64,000 bases of DNA from Odiellus spinosus (Eukaryota > Arthropoda > Arachnida > Opiliones > Phalangiidae): positions 5,132,190 through 5,196,189 of the forward strand of contig OY987236.1 of assembly GCA_963920705.1 (NCBI GenBank), read 5' to 3'. The translations under genes were made by a program, and so were the position numbers. The notes under the pieces were generated by a model that did not search any database, was not told the origin of the DNA, and was given only the letters and a program-made list of their open reading frames with translations. Below are positions 33,577-44,453 of the stretch, piece by piece (the first letter of the stretch is position 1; each line of letters opens with the position of its first letter).

Positions 33577-34326
33577 TGAAAGGGATAATGAAGTCAAACA
33601 AGTCATTTCCTATCGTTAAAACATGCCTTGAGCTATTTACAAGCAAATATTAAGCTAGAAATAAATAATTTACCTTGAAAATAGGCTTAACACGAATCCA
33701 TGGATATAGTTTGAAATCTCGTCGTTAAGCCTTAGCTCAATCACGCAAGAATCGTGCAATATTTAGACAGTAAAACGCGAGAAAAACAAATGCGATGGTG
33801 CCGTCGCCAGGGTAAATATACCCGCCTTGCTAATAATAAACACCTGGATTCCAACAAAATAGTGAGAATTCTCATAGCCTATTTAAGACCAAAAAGAGTC
33901 TAGGTGGCGCTGATGCTTTAGTCATTTTGATATAAGATCATGATTATTAAATTCAACACTCCTGGTTTCGGACCGCGATGCCCCGAGAGTTTCAGTCGCG
34001 AATATAGCCACAGCTCATTGGTGAGAGACTGTTTAAAGACGAGATAACTCTCCATGTAATCCTTGTTAAGCTAAAATTCTCACTAATTTGATTTATTTTC
34101 GATAACTATTTAATAAGCCATATTTTAATGATAAGGAATTTATATAAAATCATAAGCAGAGCTCACACTAAAGATTTGAATCTTTTGGAATCAACAATTT
34201 AAGTTTTTACCAAAAAATTAATAATTAACTGGAAAAGTAATTTTGTATATTTAAAATGATTTGAAAACGGTTTCAAAGTCTCTAGTGTGAACGTACTTTT
34301 ATTGTTTAAGTTCATTATCCCTTTAA
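33577..34326. mobile_element. TTAA-type element related to family C
   Basis: The left end is GAAAGGGATAATGAAGTC and the right end, reversed, is TTTAAAGGGATAATGAACT. The interior shares AAATATTAAGCTAGAAATAA and AATAGGCTTAACACG with family C. A smaller inverted pair, CTCACACTAAAG at 34159 and CTCTAGTGTGAAC at 34283, suggests a second element nested near the right end. Confidence 0.6.
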
Positions 34327-34922
34327 ATAGTATAGAAACCCTATGAAGTGCATCCATCTCAATGGTTTTATACTTCAGTTTTCATTGGGTGTAATCTTAG
34401 ACCCCCCATTTTATCTGGAAGCCAGGTTTATGAGATATAAAGCGAAACATCTATCCAGCTTTATTATCCAATGATATCACAGACTGCCTGTGACTTTAGA
34501 AAGAACGCTGGGATTAATTTACGCTCGAATTGTCGCGAAAAGGAGGACAAAAACGTTTTATATACGTCAATATCATTTTGATTTTACAGCGAGTAGTAAA
34601 CCTAAAGTCGCGACTAAATGTATGTCGCGGTTTTCTTAAGACTTAGAAGGGAATGTTAGGGTATTATCGCGATGAAAACGTAAGCTGGTAAAAGTCGCAA
34701 TAGGATTAATTTTATCCGAAATCCAGGAAGAGTACGAAATAAAAAGGTTTCCGAAAGAAGTTACATACTGAAAGTACAACTAAACTAACAAGTTTTATGG
34801 CGCGACTTTATTTGGAGGTTGGGTGTGGCTATCTGGGAATTTCTCAATGTATACCATCTCTGATTTTATGCATTAAAAAAAAATACAATTAAACCTTTTT
34901 CAACTGAATGGTATCTTCTTAC

Positions 34923-35058
34923 TACGCACCAATGTGCGGCAGTTGAAACATTTTTACAGGCGTTGAATAGAAAATGCATTACGCCTTTGCCCCTTAAAGG
35001 GTGGCTCTGCTCTTAGCACATATGCGCGGCAGTTAACACACTTCTACAGGCGTAAATT
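34923..35058 (+). repeat. Two copies of short repeat Q
   Basis: GTGCGGCAGTTGAAACATTT.TACAGGCGT (34933-34963) and GCGCGGCAGTTAACACACTT.CTACAGGCGT (35028-35056) lie about 95 bp apart in the same orientation. Similar text occurs at 55161-55205. Function unknown. Confidence 0.5.
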
Positions 35059-35108
35059 TTAAATTATCAAGGAGAAAAGGTGTTAGACTATTTATTTTTT
35101 AACTTTAG

Positions 35109-35444
35109 CAGAAGTAGATAAAACCCTCCTTTGAAGTCTACTACTCCAATGTTCCATATAGCGCTCCTCTCTGTATGGGTAAAATTCCCAATTTTACGAG
35201 TTAGAAGGGGTCCTACTTCATCCCCCCTGTCTACGGAAAATTGGAAATTCTCTCTCTCCACAAACGACGACGTTTTTGGACGAACTCCAAGGCTGCTAGA
35301 GATATTCGCTCGACGAACTACCGCTCCAAAAACATCTACCGTTAGGAGGCGTACGAATCGCGCCTTTTGAGAATAACCCATACAGAGAGGAGTAGACAAG
35401 ACCCGGGAGTAATAGACTTCAAAGGAGGGTTTCATCGGCTTCTG
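35109..35444 (+). mobile_element. Family A MITE, copy A6
   Basis: The 7-bp target duplication ACTTTAG is perfect. The interior has several substitutions and small deletions relative to other copies (fewer T in the GACGTTTTT run, CCAAAAACATC for CCGAAAATATC). Confidence 0.95.
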
Positions 35445-35509
35445 ACTTTAGTGATCATGTAGTAGTGTGGGAAATTTTTAGATTTAAAAAATTCGAAGAA
35501 ATTCAAGAT

Positions 35510-35662
35510 CTGTACGAATTTAGCTAAGCCTATTTTACGAGTAATTTTTAAATTTATTTCTAGTTTATTATATGTAAATTTACTGGTGGATTAGGCCTAT
35601 TTAAACGAAAAGTAATCGATAAATAATTAACTTTTTGTTAGGTTGAATTATCGTTTTAATAA
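35510..35662 (-). mobile_element. Family C right arm
   Basis: TTTAGCTAAGCCTATTTTAC, AATTTATTTCTAGTTTA, GGTGGATTAGGCCTATTT and GTTAGGTTGAATTATCG follow the order of a family C right arm. The terminal CATTCTCCC has decayed and no left arm is present. Confidence 0.6.
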
Positions 35663-36429
35663 AGGTGCCCATTTTAAATCTTTTGGATTAATCTTTCCTG
35701 ACGTATATGAACTCCGTTACAGCCATGGTAAGGACTTAAAATTATATTGTAAAACCAGTTTTTTATTGGAATTTAAATCCATACTAAAGTTGTAAGGGAG
35801 TACAGTTTCGTTAATTCAGTTAACAGCGTATAATAATATTCAACCAATCTAATTTGGAAATCACTAAGTCACATCGTCTATCGACTGAGAACCATTAAAA
35901 TGGAAAGCAGGAGGTTAAGATAGGTTTGCGAGACGTTTGTTAATAAAATAGAAGCTGCCGCGGATGAATACACAAGGATAAATACATAAGGATTAAAAGC
36001 ATAGCGTTATAATTTATTTATGAAATCAGTTATTCTAATAATTAGTACGTAAAGTTATAATAACATTCATAAAATCTAATTCAATTTCAACACGAGTTAG
36101 TACGCGGCAAAGGCCAAGTTGTATATTATAGTCTGCTTTCTTTATGATTTGTTGGCGGACATAAATAGTCTTGTCTTGAGCGTGCTGGCAACGAGAGGCG
36201 GAATTAACTGCATTTTCATTTTCAATCCTTGTGTGGAGGACATATAGAAGGGGTTAACGAGTCCTGGCATTTTTACCACTTACGGAGCAATTGCCGAGAA
36301 CCACAAACATTATCCCTTCCCAGGGCCTTAAAATTCAACCCTGAAAACCGGACGAATTTATTCAACAATATTTTAAACTCTATTAATACGCGTTTACAAA
36401 ACCTTGAAAGATTTTGCGCCTCATTCTAC
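35663..36429. other. Unassigned AT-rich DNA
   Basis: An 82-codon frame begins at 36229 and runs into element D2. I do not recognise it and half of its codons are transposon sequence. Nothing else stands out. Confidence 0.4.
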
Positions 36430-36710
36430 CAAGGAGGATCAGAGAAGGAGAGGAAATGTGGGGCTGCGTTGAGTTAGAGAGAGAAGAGCCAACCTCCCAC
36501 TCGGGTGGAAAGGGGGGATAGGAAATTCTCGAGGTAAACTGTTGTCACGTGGTCGCTAGCTAGCGCGTCTCATAAAGGATTCGTTTTACCCACGCGACAA
36601 CATTTTACCACGAAACGTCTCTACCCCCGTTCTCCCAGAGTGGGAGTTTAGGCCGACGCAGTAGGAACCGCGCCGTCCCCACATTTCCTCTCCTTCTCTG
36701 ATCCTCCTTG
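36430..36710 (-). mobile_element. Family D palindromic MITE (D2)
   Basis: It has exactly the length of D1 (281 bp) and lies in inverted orientation to it. The ends are CAAGGAGGATCAGAGAAGGA and TCCTTCTCTGATCCTCCTTG. A perfect 7-bp duplication, ATTCTAC, lies at 36423-36429 and 36711-36717. The interior contains the same GTTGTCACGTGGTCGCTAGC block as D1, reversed. Confidence 0.92.
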
Positions 36711-37114
36711 ATTCTACACATCCTCCAAGCTTTTATACGACAGACTGCGTAGTCGGAACTACAAAATTTATGTGGTAGAAGCTTGGATCAGACATAAGCT
36801 TACTCCTGAATCTGAATTGCTATTAATTACAATTTACCGCGTATTAATTAGTATTCAGTCACGCGCTCCTAAAATCCTTAAATTAACTTCAAAACTAATT
36901 AAGTTTCCCCGAGTAAATATTAAAAATAGTAAAAATTTCTAGATCTATGAAAAAAAAATAAGGGTCTCATCGTATAATTGGATTAAATTTAATGATAATT
37001 AATTCTACTCGGAGCCCGGTTAAAAAAAAGGGGAGTTATTAGAAGTTTATACTTGGAATTAATCATAGTTTGCGTCAGTTTCCCTTAAGGCATTTTAGAG
37101 ATGGGTTTGACTCC

Positions 37115-37802
37115 TTAAAGGGAATATAAACTACATAGAATTAATATATTAATAAATTTTTAATTATGTTCGATAATTATTTGGCAGCAAAAATAGGCTA
37201 TCTTTATGTTAAAGTGGTACTATCTTTAAATATTAGTAAGTGAAACTGAATAAATTTAATTATGAGGTCAGTTTTAAAATAAATATAAACTATAAGACAT
37301 GATCCTATATAAAAGATTCCCATAATTTTAGGCATGATTAACGTAGAAAGAGGCACTAAGCAGCGCTAAAATTGGAGAGATAATCTCCCTGGTGGCACAC
37401 TTTGGAACCAACTTTGGAACCAACTGTGAACCTCACCTAATCCTCACACGCGGTCTAGCTGCATCTCGGTCCTAAACTGACTCCTTCCCCGAGATGCGCT
37501 TAATGCTTGCAATGACAATGACTACGTCAAGGCAGAATTAAGCGATTTTGCACCCGGGGGCAAACATTAATTGCACCCTCGCTCAGGGGAGGGATTTAAA
37601 TCAGGGTTAATCGCGCCCAGGGGTAATTACCACCTTCTGCTTCTTATAATACGGCTTTAGACTCTTTATCTTTCTGCCCTATCACCAGCGGGGACAAGAC
37701 AGCGTCGCATGATGGTCAGGCTATCACGAAACCTTCACCATTCCCAAAAAACTTTAAACAAAATTAAAATAAAAACCAGAAGGGAGTTTATACTCCCTTT
37801 AA
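37115..37802. mobile_element. TTAA-flanked element with GC-rich core
   Basis: The left end TTAAAGGGAATATAAACT is mirrored by AGTTTATACTCCCTTTAA, with TTAA on both sides. The core (about 37370-37730) is far richer in GC than the arms or surroundings (GGTGGCACACTTTGGAACC, GCACCCGGGGGCAAAC, CGCGCCCAGGGG). It also contains a direct repeat of CTTTGGAACCAA. No open frame of useful length is present. Confidence 0.65.
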
Positions 37803-38595
37803 TCAATTTAATTTCCGGTAAATTTTCCTTCACATCACGCGTGATGGAATCTTTCCTCGCCTAATAAAAATAAAACTCGTACAGGAATTTATCTTCAAAG
37901 TAGTTTGGACCATTTCTTATGGTAAATCTAATATATAGTTAAGGCCTAAATTTACGGAAAGAGAATTTGGCGGGACAAGCGTTGATCTTTGGATTCTCTG
38001 AAGTGCGTTACATTTTGGCGGGAAATTAAATGGGCCTAATTTATTATAGATTACGAATAATTTAAATTTTTATATATATTTTTTTTCAATCAACGAAAAC
38101 GTGAAGACTTAGATGGTATGTAAGCCTTCAATTTGTCCACTAAAATAGAGTGCCGAATCGTTTCCAGCTCCACAAAAAAAGTTCAAAATAAATGCATTAC
38201 CAAACTCTTGAGCCAAAGTTTTCAATAGAAAAATCCCATAAAAACTCTAGAACACGAGAAGACTTTCAAGAAAAATTGAATTGGGAGAAATTTAAGTTCT
38301 TTTCTCTAGTGTGTTTTTATACATATTTATTTTATATTTATATAATCAAGTCCCGGAAATGACCTTTCATCCTCATTTCCGGTATAATTAAACGCGATAA
38401 AAGCCGGGGAAAAGAAATTTCATTTCCGGTCTATAGAGTATTAGAGAAGTTTCTTTTCATATCCAAAAAGCCTCATTCTCAAACTATACGCGAAAAAATC
38501 TTATTATAGTTGGAAGGCTTCGATTGGATGACTAGGAAATTATATGTCCTGCCTCCTAGCCCAAAGTTTTATTAAGATATAAGATAAACTATAAT

Positions 38596-38857
38596 CAAAA
38601 GTCTATAATTTTATTAAATAAAAGTAAACAACGCCCCGTAGCTTAATACTATATATCCAAGCGCGGCCCGCCTAAATTCCATCCCTCTCTCCCGACTCAA
38701 AATATCGAGGAAGAGTCCAAATCACTCGAGCCAGACAGGGGTGATGACTTTTTGTCTAATTTTAAGTGATGGGCAAATACTTTTACCTGGACCTTTGCTG
38801 ATAGTATTAAGCTACGGGGCGTTGCTTACTTTTATGGACCAAAGTCATAAACTTTTG
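38596..38857 (+). mobile_element. Family B MITE (B2)
   Basis: The ends are CAAAAGTCTATAATTTTATT and, reversed, CAAAAGTTTATGACTTTGGT. Flanks CTATAAT and TTATAAT match at 6 of 7 positions, consistent with a 7-bp target duplication. It lacks the GCGGCCGC-containing segment of B1 but keeps CGAGCCAGACAGGGGTGATG. Confidence 0.85.
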
Positions 38858-39625
38858 TTATAATATAATACATCAGGAGATGTTGCGCAAATTCCAATTT
38901 TACTTGTTTTCAGGGCGGCCGGAAAATAAATGAATTTTTTTGTCTATAATGATCTATGGGCGGTATTACATTTGCTAAGCTTTTGTGCGTGAGTTCGAAA
39001 ATTGAAAAATACCAGAAAACGATAAAAATTTATTCGATGCAACGAATTTTTCGGCCAAAAATTGAGAAAAAAATAAAAATAATGAAATAGGTCATGCGTG
39101 GACTGAAAATAAAATTAAATTGGGGATTCTGGGATCTTTCCTAAAGTATATATTTCAAATTATACTTATAACTCGATCGAAAAGTTACGTTAATTTTGGA
39201 AATTGGCAAATAACGCGGTAATTTATTTGATTTTAAAAGCTTAATTCGGATAATATTGAATTGGTAGGGCAATTAAAGAAAATTAAATTAACATGTTCTT
39301 AACGACGTTAAACACGACGTTAAACTTTGACCTCTTTTGGCAATTTGTTCAGTTTTAATCCAAAAACTTTAAATTCAAAATTAAACCCAAATTTCTAAAT
39401 AATAATTACGATTTAGAACTCTACATATATATATAAAGGCTGACTAATATCCAAGAGCTAGATCCTTAAAAGGATATGGCAGCGTTAGTCTATCTAGATT
39501 AGTGACGTGTTTCCTGGATATTTTCAAACAAATTGTTTCAGACCAGATCCTGAACTTAACAGAATGACCTATTAATTTGAAACCATGCTAAGCCTGTATA
39601 ACGAACTATTCTTATCACTTCCAAC
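38858..39625. other. Unassigned AT-rich DNA
   Basis: No gene, tandem repeat or paired element ends are seen. Confidence 0.4.
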
Positions 39626-39963
39626 CAGAAGCCGATGAAACCCTCCTTTGAAGTCTATTACTCCCGGGTCTTGTCTACCCCTCTCTGTATGGGTTAGTTT
39701 CAAAAAGCGCGATTGGTACGCCTCCTAACGGTATATATTTTTGGAGCGGGAGTTCGTCGAGCGAATATCTCTAGCAGCCTTGGAGTTCGTCAAAAAAACG
39801 TCGTCGTTTGTGGAGAGAGAGAATTTCCAATTTTGCGTAGACAGGGGGGTATGAAGTAGGACCCCTTCGATCTCGTAAAATTGTGAATTTTACCCATACA
39901 GAGAGGAGCGCTATATGGAACATTAGAGTAGTAGACTTCAAAGGAGGGTTTCATCTACTTCTG
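39626..39963 (-). mobile_element. Family A MITE, copy A7 (8-bp duplication)
   Basis: It is reversed. Flanks CTTCCAAC (39618-39625) and CTTCCAAC (39964-39971) match over 8 bases. The right end carries the GAAGTAGATG variant. Confidence 0.95.
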
Positions 39964-39971
39964 CTTCCAAC

Positions 39972-41763
39972 CTATATAAGGCGAGTTCAGTGGCAAATAC
40001 CGGAGATACCACATTCATAGAAAATACATAGGTACGTGTCGCTAAACGCAGTCAACGATTTCCATTGGTAAAAGCAGTTTTATATTTGAGTTATTGATCC
40101 TATATACAAGGTTGGATTTAACAGGCAATGTTTTCTCTAAGATAAAGTTCGTCTGCAGCTTTTAGGACCAATGGTTAATCATACAATTTTAATTGGAAAT
40201 CGATTATAAAGGCCTAATTATGAATTTATTTATTTTCCCTTTAAAAATGGTACCATATTTGCATCACAATATCATCCAATGAAAGTTTTAGTAAACAGAA
40301 ATCGTTCTCTAGCTAAATTTCGAAAACGCGTTGTTTGAGTTTCTCATTAAAATACCGCGGGGCTAAAACATTTCGCGTTATAATTTTTTAATACTAAACT
40401 TTACTGTACTTTAAAAGGGGGGGGGGGGGAATATTGTATACAGAGGCAACTTATTATATTATCCCCGCTTTAAGCTTTAGTATAATCTTAGTTTAAAAAA
40501 TATATATATCTAAAAAGAATTGGGTTTCTTCTCGTTAAAATAATAACGATTCCAGAATTTGTCTCGTTATCCTACAGTCAAAATAAAACTGCATTTTCAG
40601 AGCAAAAGCTGCCTATTGGTTCCTTAAGGATAATGAAGAGCTAGCTTTGTTAGTGCTGTTAATTCAAACTGATCTTAATCATCAATAAAAAGCATGATTA
40701 GTGTTGAGTTCGTCTCCAGATTAAAATTCAACGCTATTAAAAGGGAACTGGCTTTAATTCAAATAGAATTCGATTATTTTTGTATATAAATATACGTTAT
40801 GTAATAATGTACGTTAACAAGTCGTAAAATTTAATTTGTTCACGTTAACTTGGCAATATGGTGAAAACTAAGGCGTATTGTTAAACAATATTAAACCACA
40901 TAGGGAAGAAATAGTCGTTTGCCAAGCAATTGTAAGGCTTCCCTATATAATGCTTTAGATGCTAATAGGAGAATTTCCACTAAGGATATGATTTTGTCCA
41001 TTGGATTAGAAACAGTAGAGGGAATGGCAGGATCATTTTCGTTCAACGGGAAAACTAGGGCAATATCAAATTCCTAATAGGCATGAAAGGGAATCCTACT
41101 TGAACGCGATGAGAGTCATCATGATACCTTAATTTGCCTGTTTTAAGGCATCGTATATATATATAGACTACGGTTATTGGACGTATGATGGGATGACGTC
41201 ACTTAAATAGATAAGAGGAAGATTACGAGTCATGATTATCGCCACCTAAAACGGAAAGCATTAAGTTGATGGCATCATCGTGGGAAGATGCCGGATATAA
41301 AGCTAAAATATATCTATTTTATAACTTGGCTTTATTATTTCACCTTATCCAACTATGTTAGACAGCTAGTCAACAATATAATGACCATCTGATTTGCATA
41401 AATTAGTACGATGAAATACGTCAATACGTTTAGTTAAGGGTTTATGGCGTAAAATTCTGGTCGAAAATGTTAAGCCTAATTTCGTTTTTGAAATTGATAT
41501 TTGAAGGGCATAGCGCCCGGATGTCTAAAAGGCGGGAAAACAACAAAGGTCAAAAGACGCGCTTAAAGGCACGTGCACACTTTCTCACCATCCCCCCCCC
41601 AAAAAAAACATCACGTGATTTTTAACCTCGCCTTTATATATCAGACACAACTAGGGGAGATAAGCCTTTAAGGAAGAAATTAATGTTCCTTGATATTTTC
41701 TCTGATCATCCCACCACCAATCCCAAGCGCTATATATTACGTTGTCACCAACCAAGAGTTTAT
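39972..41763. other. Unassigned AT-rich DNA
   Basis: No gene is supported. Homopolymer runs of G (near 40418) and C (near 41592) are present, and an isolated GTTAAGCCTAATTT lies near 41468. Confidence 0.4.
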
Positions 41764-42399
41764 TTAAAGGAATAGTGAAAGGGTTCAATAGTTGATTTTC
41801 AAAGTATTCTTTAAAAATACCCCATTAGGGTATAAATATTAAAATACCCGAATGACCTAAACCATTGGCACAGGTTATAATTTATTTTGAATTAAGATTA
41901 AAGGATATCTAATTTAAAACATCGAGCGCTGATTGGTTAAAGGTCATGGGCTGCCACAGTTTATTTCAGATTCAAATTCCATGATTTTTCCAGGTTTTTC
42001 CCTGACCTTTTCCAACGATTTTCCCTGACCTTTTCAGCTAATACCACCCAATTTTTAACCTTTTATTTTTTTATATAATTGCGTTTGCCAACCTTTTGCA
42101 TGCATATCTTGGTTCAAATCTACTCAACTGACTCGGTCAGCTTCAAATCTTTTCTGCAGATAATTCCTTGACCTTTCCCTGACTTTTTAAAATATCTTAA
42201 AATTCCCTGACTTTTTTGGCTCATTTTCAAATTCCCTGACTTTTCACTGTTTTCCATGACCTGTGGCAACCCTGCAAGTGTCGGGAGTAAATTCATTGAA
42301 AAATCGAAGTTGAACTCAAAACTTTGGCATGCTTTAAGATTATCCCTATCAATTTTTAGATAATCATAACTCGAAATTTCCTTTTCATTCTGCCTTTAA
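41764..42399. mobile_element. TTAA-type element containing a nested family H copy
   Basis: TTAAAGGAATAGTGAAAG at the left is mirrored by CTTTTCATTCTGCCTTTAA at the right, both on TTAA. The hAT-like family H copy at about 41945-42274 lies inside. The pairing of the two ends is plausible but not certain, because such ends are common in this window. Confidence 0.5.
41945..42274 (+). mobile_element. Family H (hAT-like) MITE
   Basis: The right end is CCATGACCTGTGGCAACCCT followed by G. The left end is a decayed GGGCTGCCACAG. The interior carries CCAGGTTTTTCCCTGACC, AACTGACTCGGTCAGCTTC and several AAATTCCCTGACTTTT words, as in the copies at 53428 and 53762. No target duplication is recognisable. 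Confidence 0.75.
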
Positions 42400-43431
42400 A
42401 AGGATGGACTGAGCTTCGGTCGCGAGCGAAAGACGGAAGCTTAAGACGCCGTAAGATGCTGCGAATTAAGTGACCAGCTGACGCTATCACGGGATTGAAA
42501 AGAATCGACTATCACCCCTACCCATCCTTCTCTATAGCTCTTTGCAAGAGAGATGTTGACCAGGAAACGCGTCAATTCATTAGCAACCCTCCGCACCCAG
42601 TTACCCAACTATAAAGGACCAATCGATGAAGACCATCCAGAAAACGTACCAATGCCAGAATCACGAACAAAAATTGAAAAGGCTAGCCTATACCAACAGC
42701 TTCCACGTTAAAACAAATTTGTCATGGTATATTTTCGGGTTGGTCCAGACTACAGACATTATTCATCGTGATATTGGGATCAAACGTGCTTACGGAGACT
42801 CACAAAAAAAAAAAAAAATTAGAAAATGGAGCCCAAAAATATTAAAAACATTGACGACAAGCGCCCATTAAAATATAGGGACAATTGTGAAAGGGATAAT
42901 GAAGACGAATAAGGTGTTATTTTTATAGATTAAGAGATTATTTCGTTTATTGGTGGTTATTAACAAAGTAGCGATTAGTATCCGCTAAGCCTAACTCATT
43001 GAAAAAATAAGGATAAAGAAAAACAGGAAATCTTGGTTAATCAAAAATATGAATTTCGGAACTTATCATTTACTGCTAATTACCGCAAAGTCTTTGGTGA
43101 ATTCGAATTATAAACACATCGAGATTAAAATAAAGCATATTCAGGGTCATTCGGTACCATAGGTAAAAAGAAAGCAGGGTTTTACTGGTCAAGAAAATGC
43201 CGGTTGTGGCGACGTGGGGTCATTAAAGTTCATCAACGATTACCCATAATTACGTGAAGGCTTCATATTTATTATACTAAATATTTTTCTAAATTTTATT
43301 TTCAATTAAAAGTATATAGATATTTTTGTGCTATCTATGACTTTTCAAGAGTTTTACGCGTATGTGGATTCAAACTAACTTTAGAGGATTGAAAAAGAAA
43401 AATTCAAATCTTGTTATAATTTTATCGTTTC
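42400..43431. other. Unassigned DNA
   Basis: A patch at 42410-42620 is less AT-rich (CGGTCGCGAGCGAAAGACG, CCAGCTGACGCTATCACG). An 81-codon frame starts at 42626, but I do not recognise the product and it ends in a poly-A-derived lysine run. A GAAAGGGATAATGAAG end-like word lies near 42889. Confidence 0.35.
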
Positions 43432-43733
43432 CAGAAGCCGATGAAACCATCCTTTGAAGTCTACTACTCTAATGTTCCATATAGCGCTCCTCTCTGTATG
43501 GGTAAAATTCCCAATTTTACGAGATCGGAGGGGTCCTACTTCATACCCCCTGTCTACGGAAAATTGGAAATTCTCTCTCTCCACAAACGACGACGTTTTT
43601 TTTTGACTCCCGCTCCGAAAATATCTACCGTTAGGAGGCGTACGAATCGCGACTTTTGAAACTAACCCATACAGAGAGGGGTAGACAAGACCCGGGAGTA
43701 ATAGACTTCAAAGGAGGGTTTCATCGGCTTCTG
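43432..43733 (+). mobile_element. Family A MITE, copy A8 (internal deletion)
   Basis: The 7-bp target duplication TCGTTTC is perfect. About 36 bases are missing between the GACGTTTTTT run and CTCCCGCTCCG. The lost stretch corresponds to the part between two GACGAACTCC direct repeats in full copies, so slippage or recombination between them is likely. Confidence 0.95.
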
Positions 43734-44175
43734 TCGTTTCTTATATTCAAAAAACTCCTTAAATTCTAGACCTTTGTTGAGCTGGTGTAACAAAACTATA
43801 TATAAAAAGAAACAATGGCGGGAAAAAGATAGTTGTTGAGAAAAAGGAACAAAGTTATAAATAGGGGAGCTGAAATAAAAAAATAAAATAAGAAGAGAGA
43901 GAGAGAGAGATAAAGCGACCTTATCTTAGGATTAATGACAGAATCTCTTTCATTTGTGTTTTGGGGAACCTTTTTCTCGCTCTCGTAAAAAAATAAAAAG
44001 ACAAATTTGGGGATCCGTTTGTTAAACTTAATCCTTGGCGAGATACGTGAAAACAAAGACTGTACAATACAAACAAATTTATTATTCTCTAAAAGCGTGT
44101 CGCTAAAATATCAAGAATCTTGTTTTTTTCCTTCGTTGATTTTCTAAAATATACCCCAAAAACAATGGCGATGTC

Positions 44176-44453
44176 TTAAAGGGAGAATATAACTTAACAA
44201 CAAATGATTGGTCATCGACTCCTCGTTTAAATATACATAATCCACCACTAAAAAAATTAAATATTAAACTAGAAACCAATTTATAACTAACCCGTAAAAT
44301 TAGGCTTAGCTGGATTGATGGTGATCCTGAATTTCATTCTATTGGTGGGTCACTGACCAATGAACAAGGAACGAGAACTCCATGAGATTGATCGCTGATC
44401 CATTAATACAAAGAAATTCCGGATCTCCATGAATCCAGCTAAGCCTATTTATC
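44176..44453. mobile_element. Family C element, right end missing
   Basis: The left end is TTAAAGGGAGAATATAAC. The palindromic centre is clear, with TTAGGCTTAGCTGGATTGAT on the left and ATGAATCCAGCTAAGCCTAT on the right. The right arm stops soon after, at about 44453. Confidence 0.75.
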
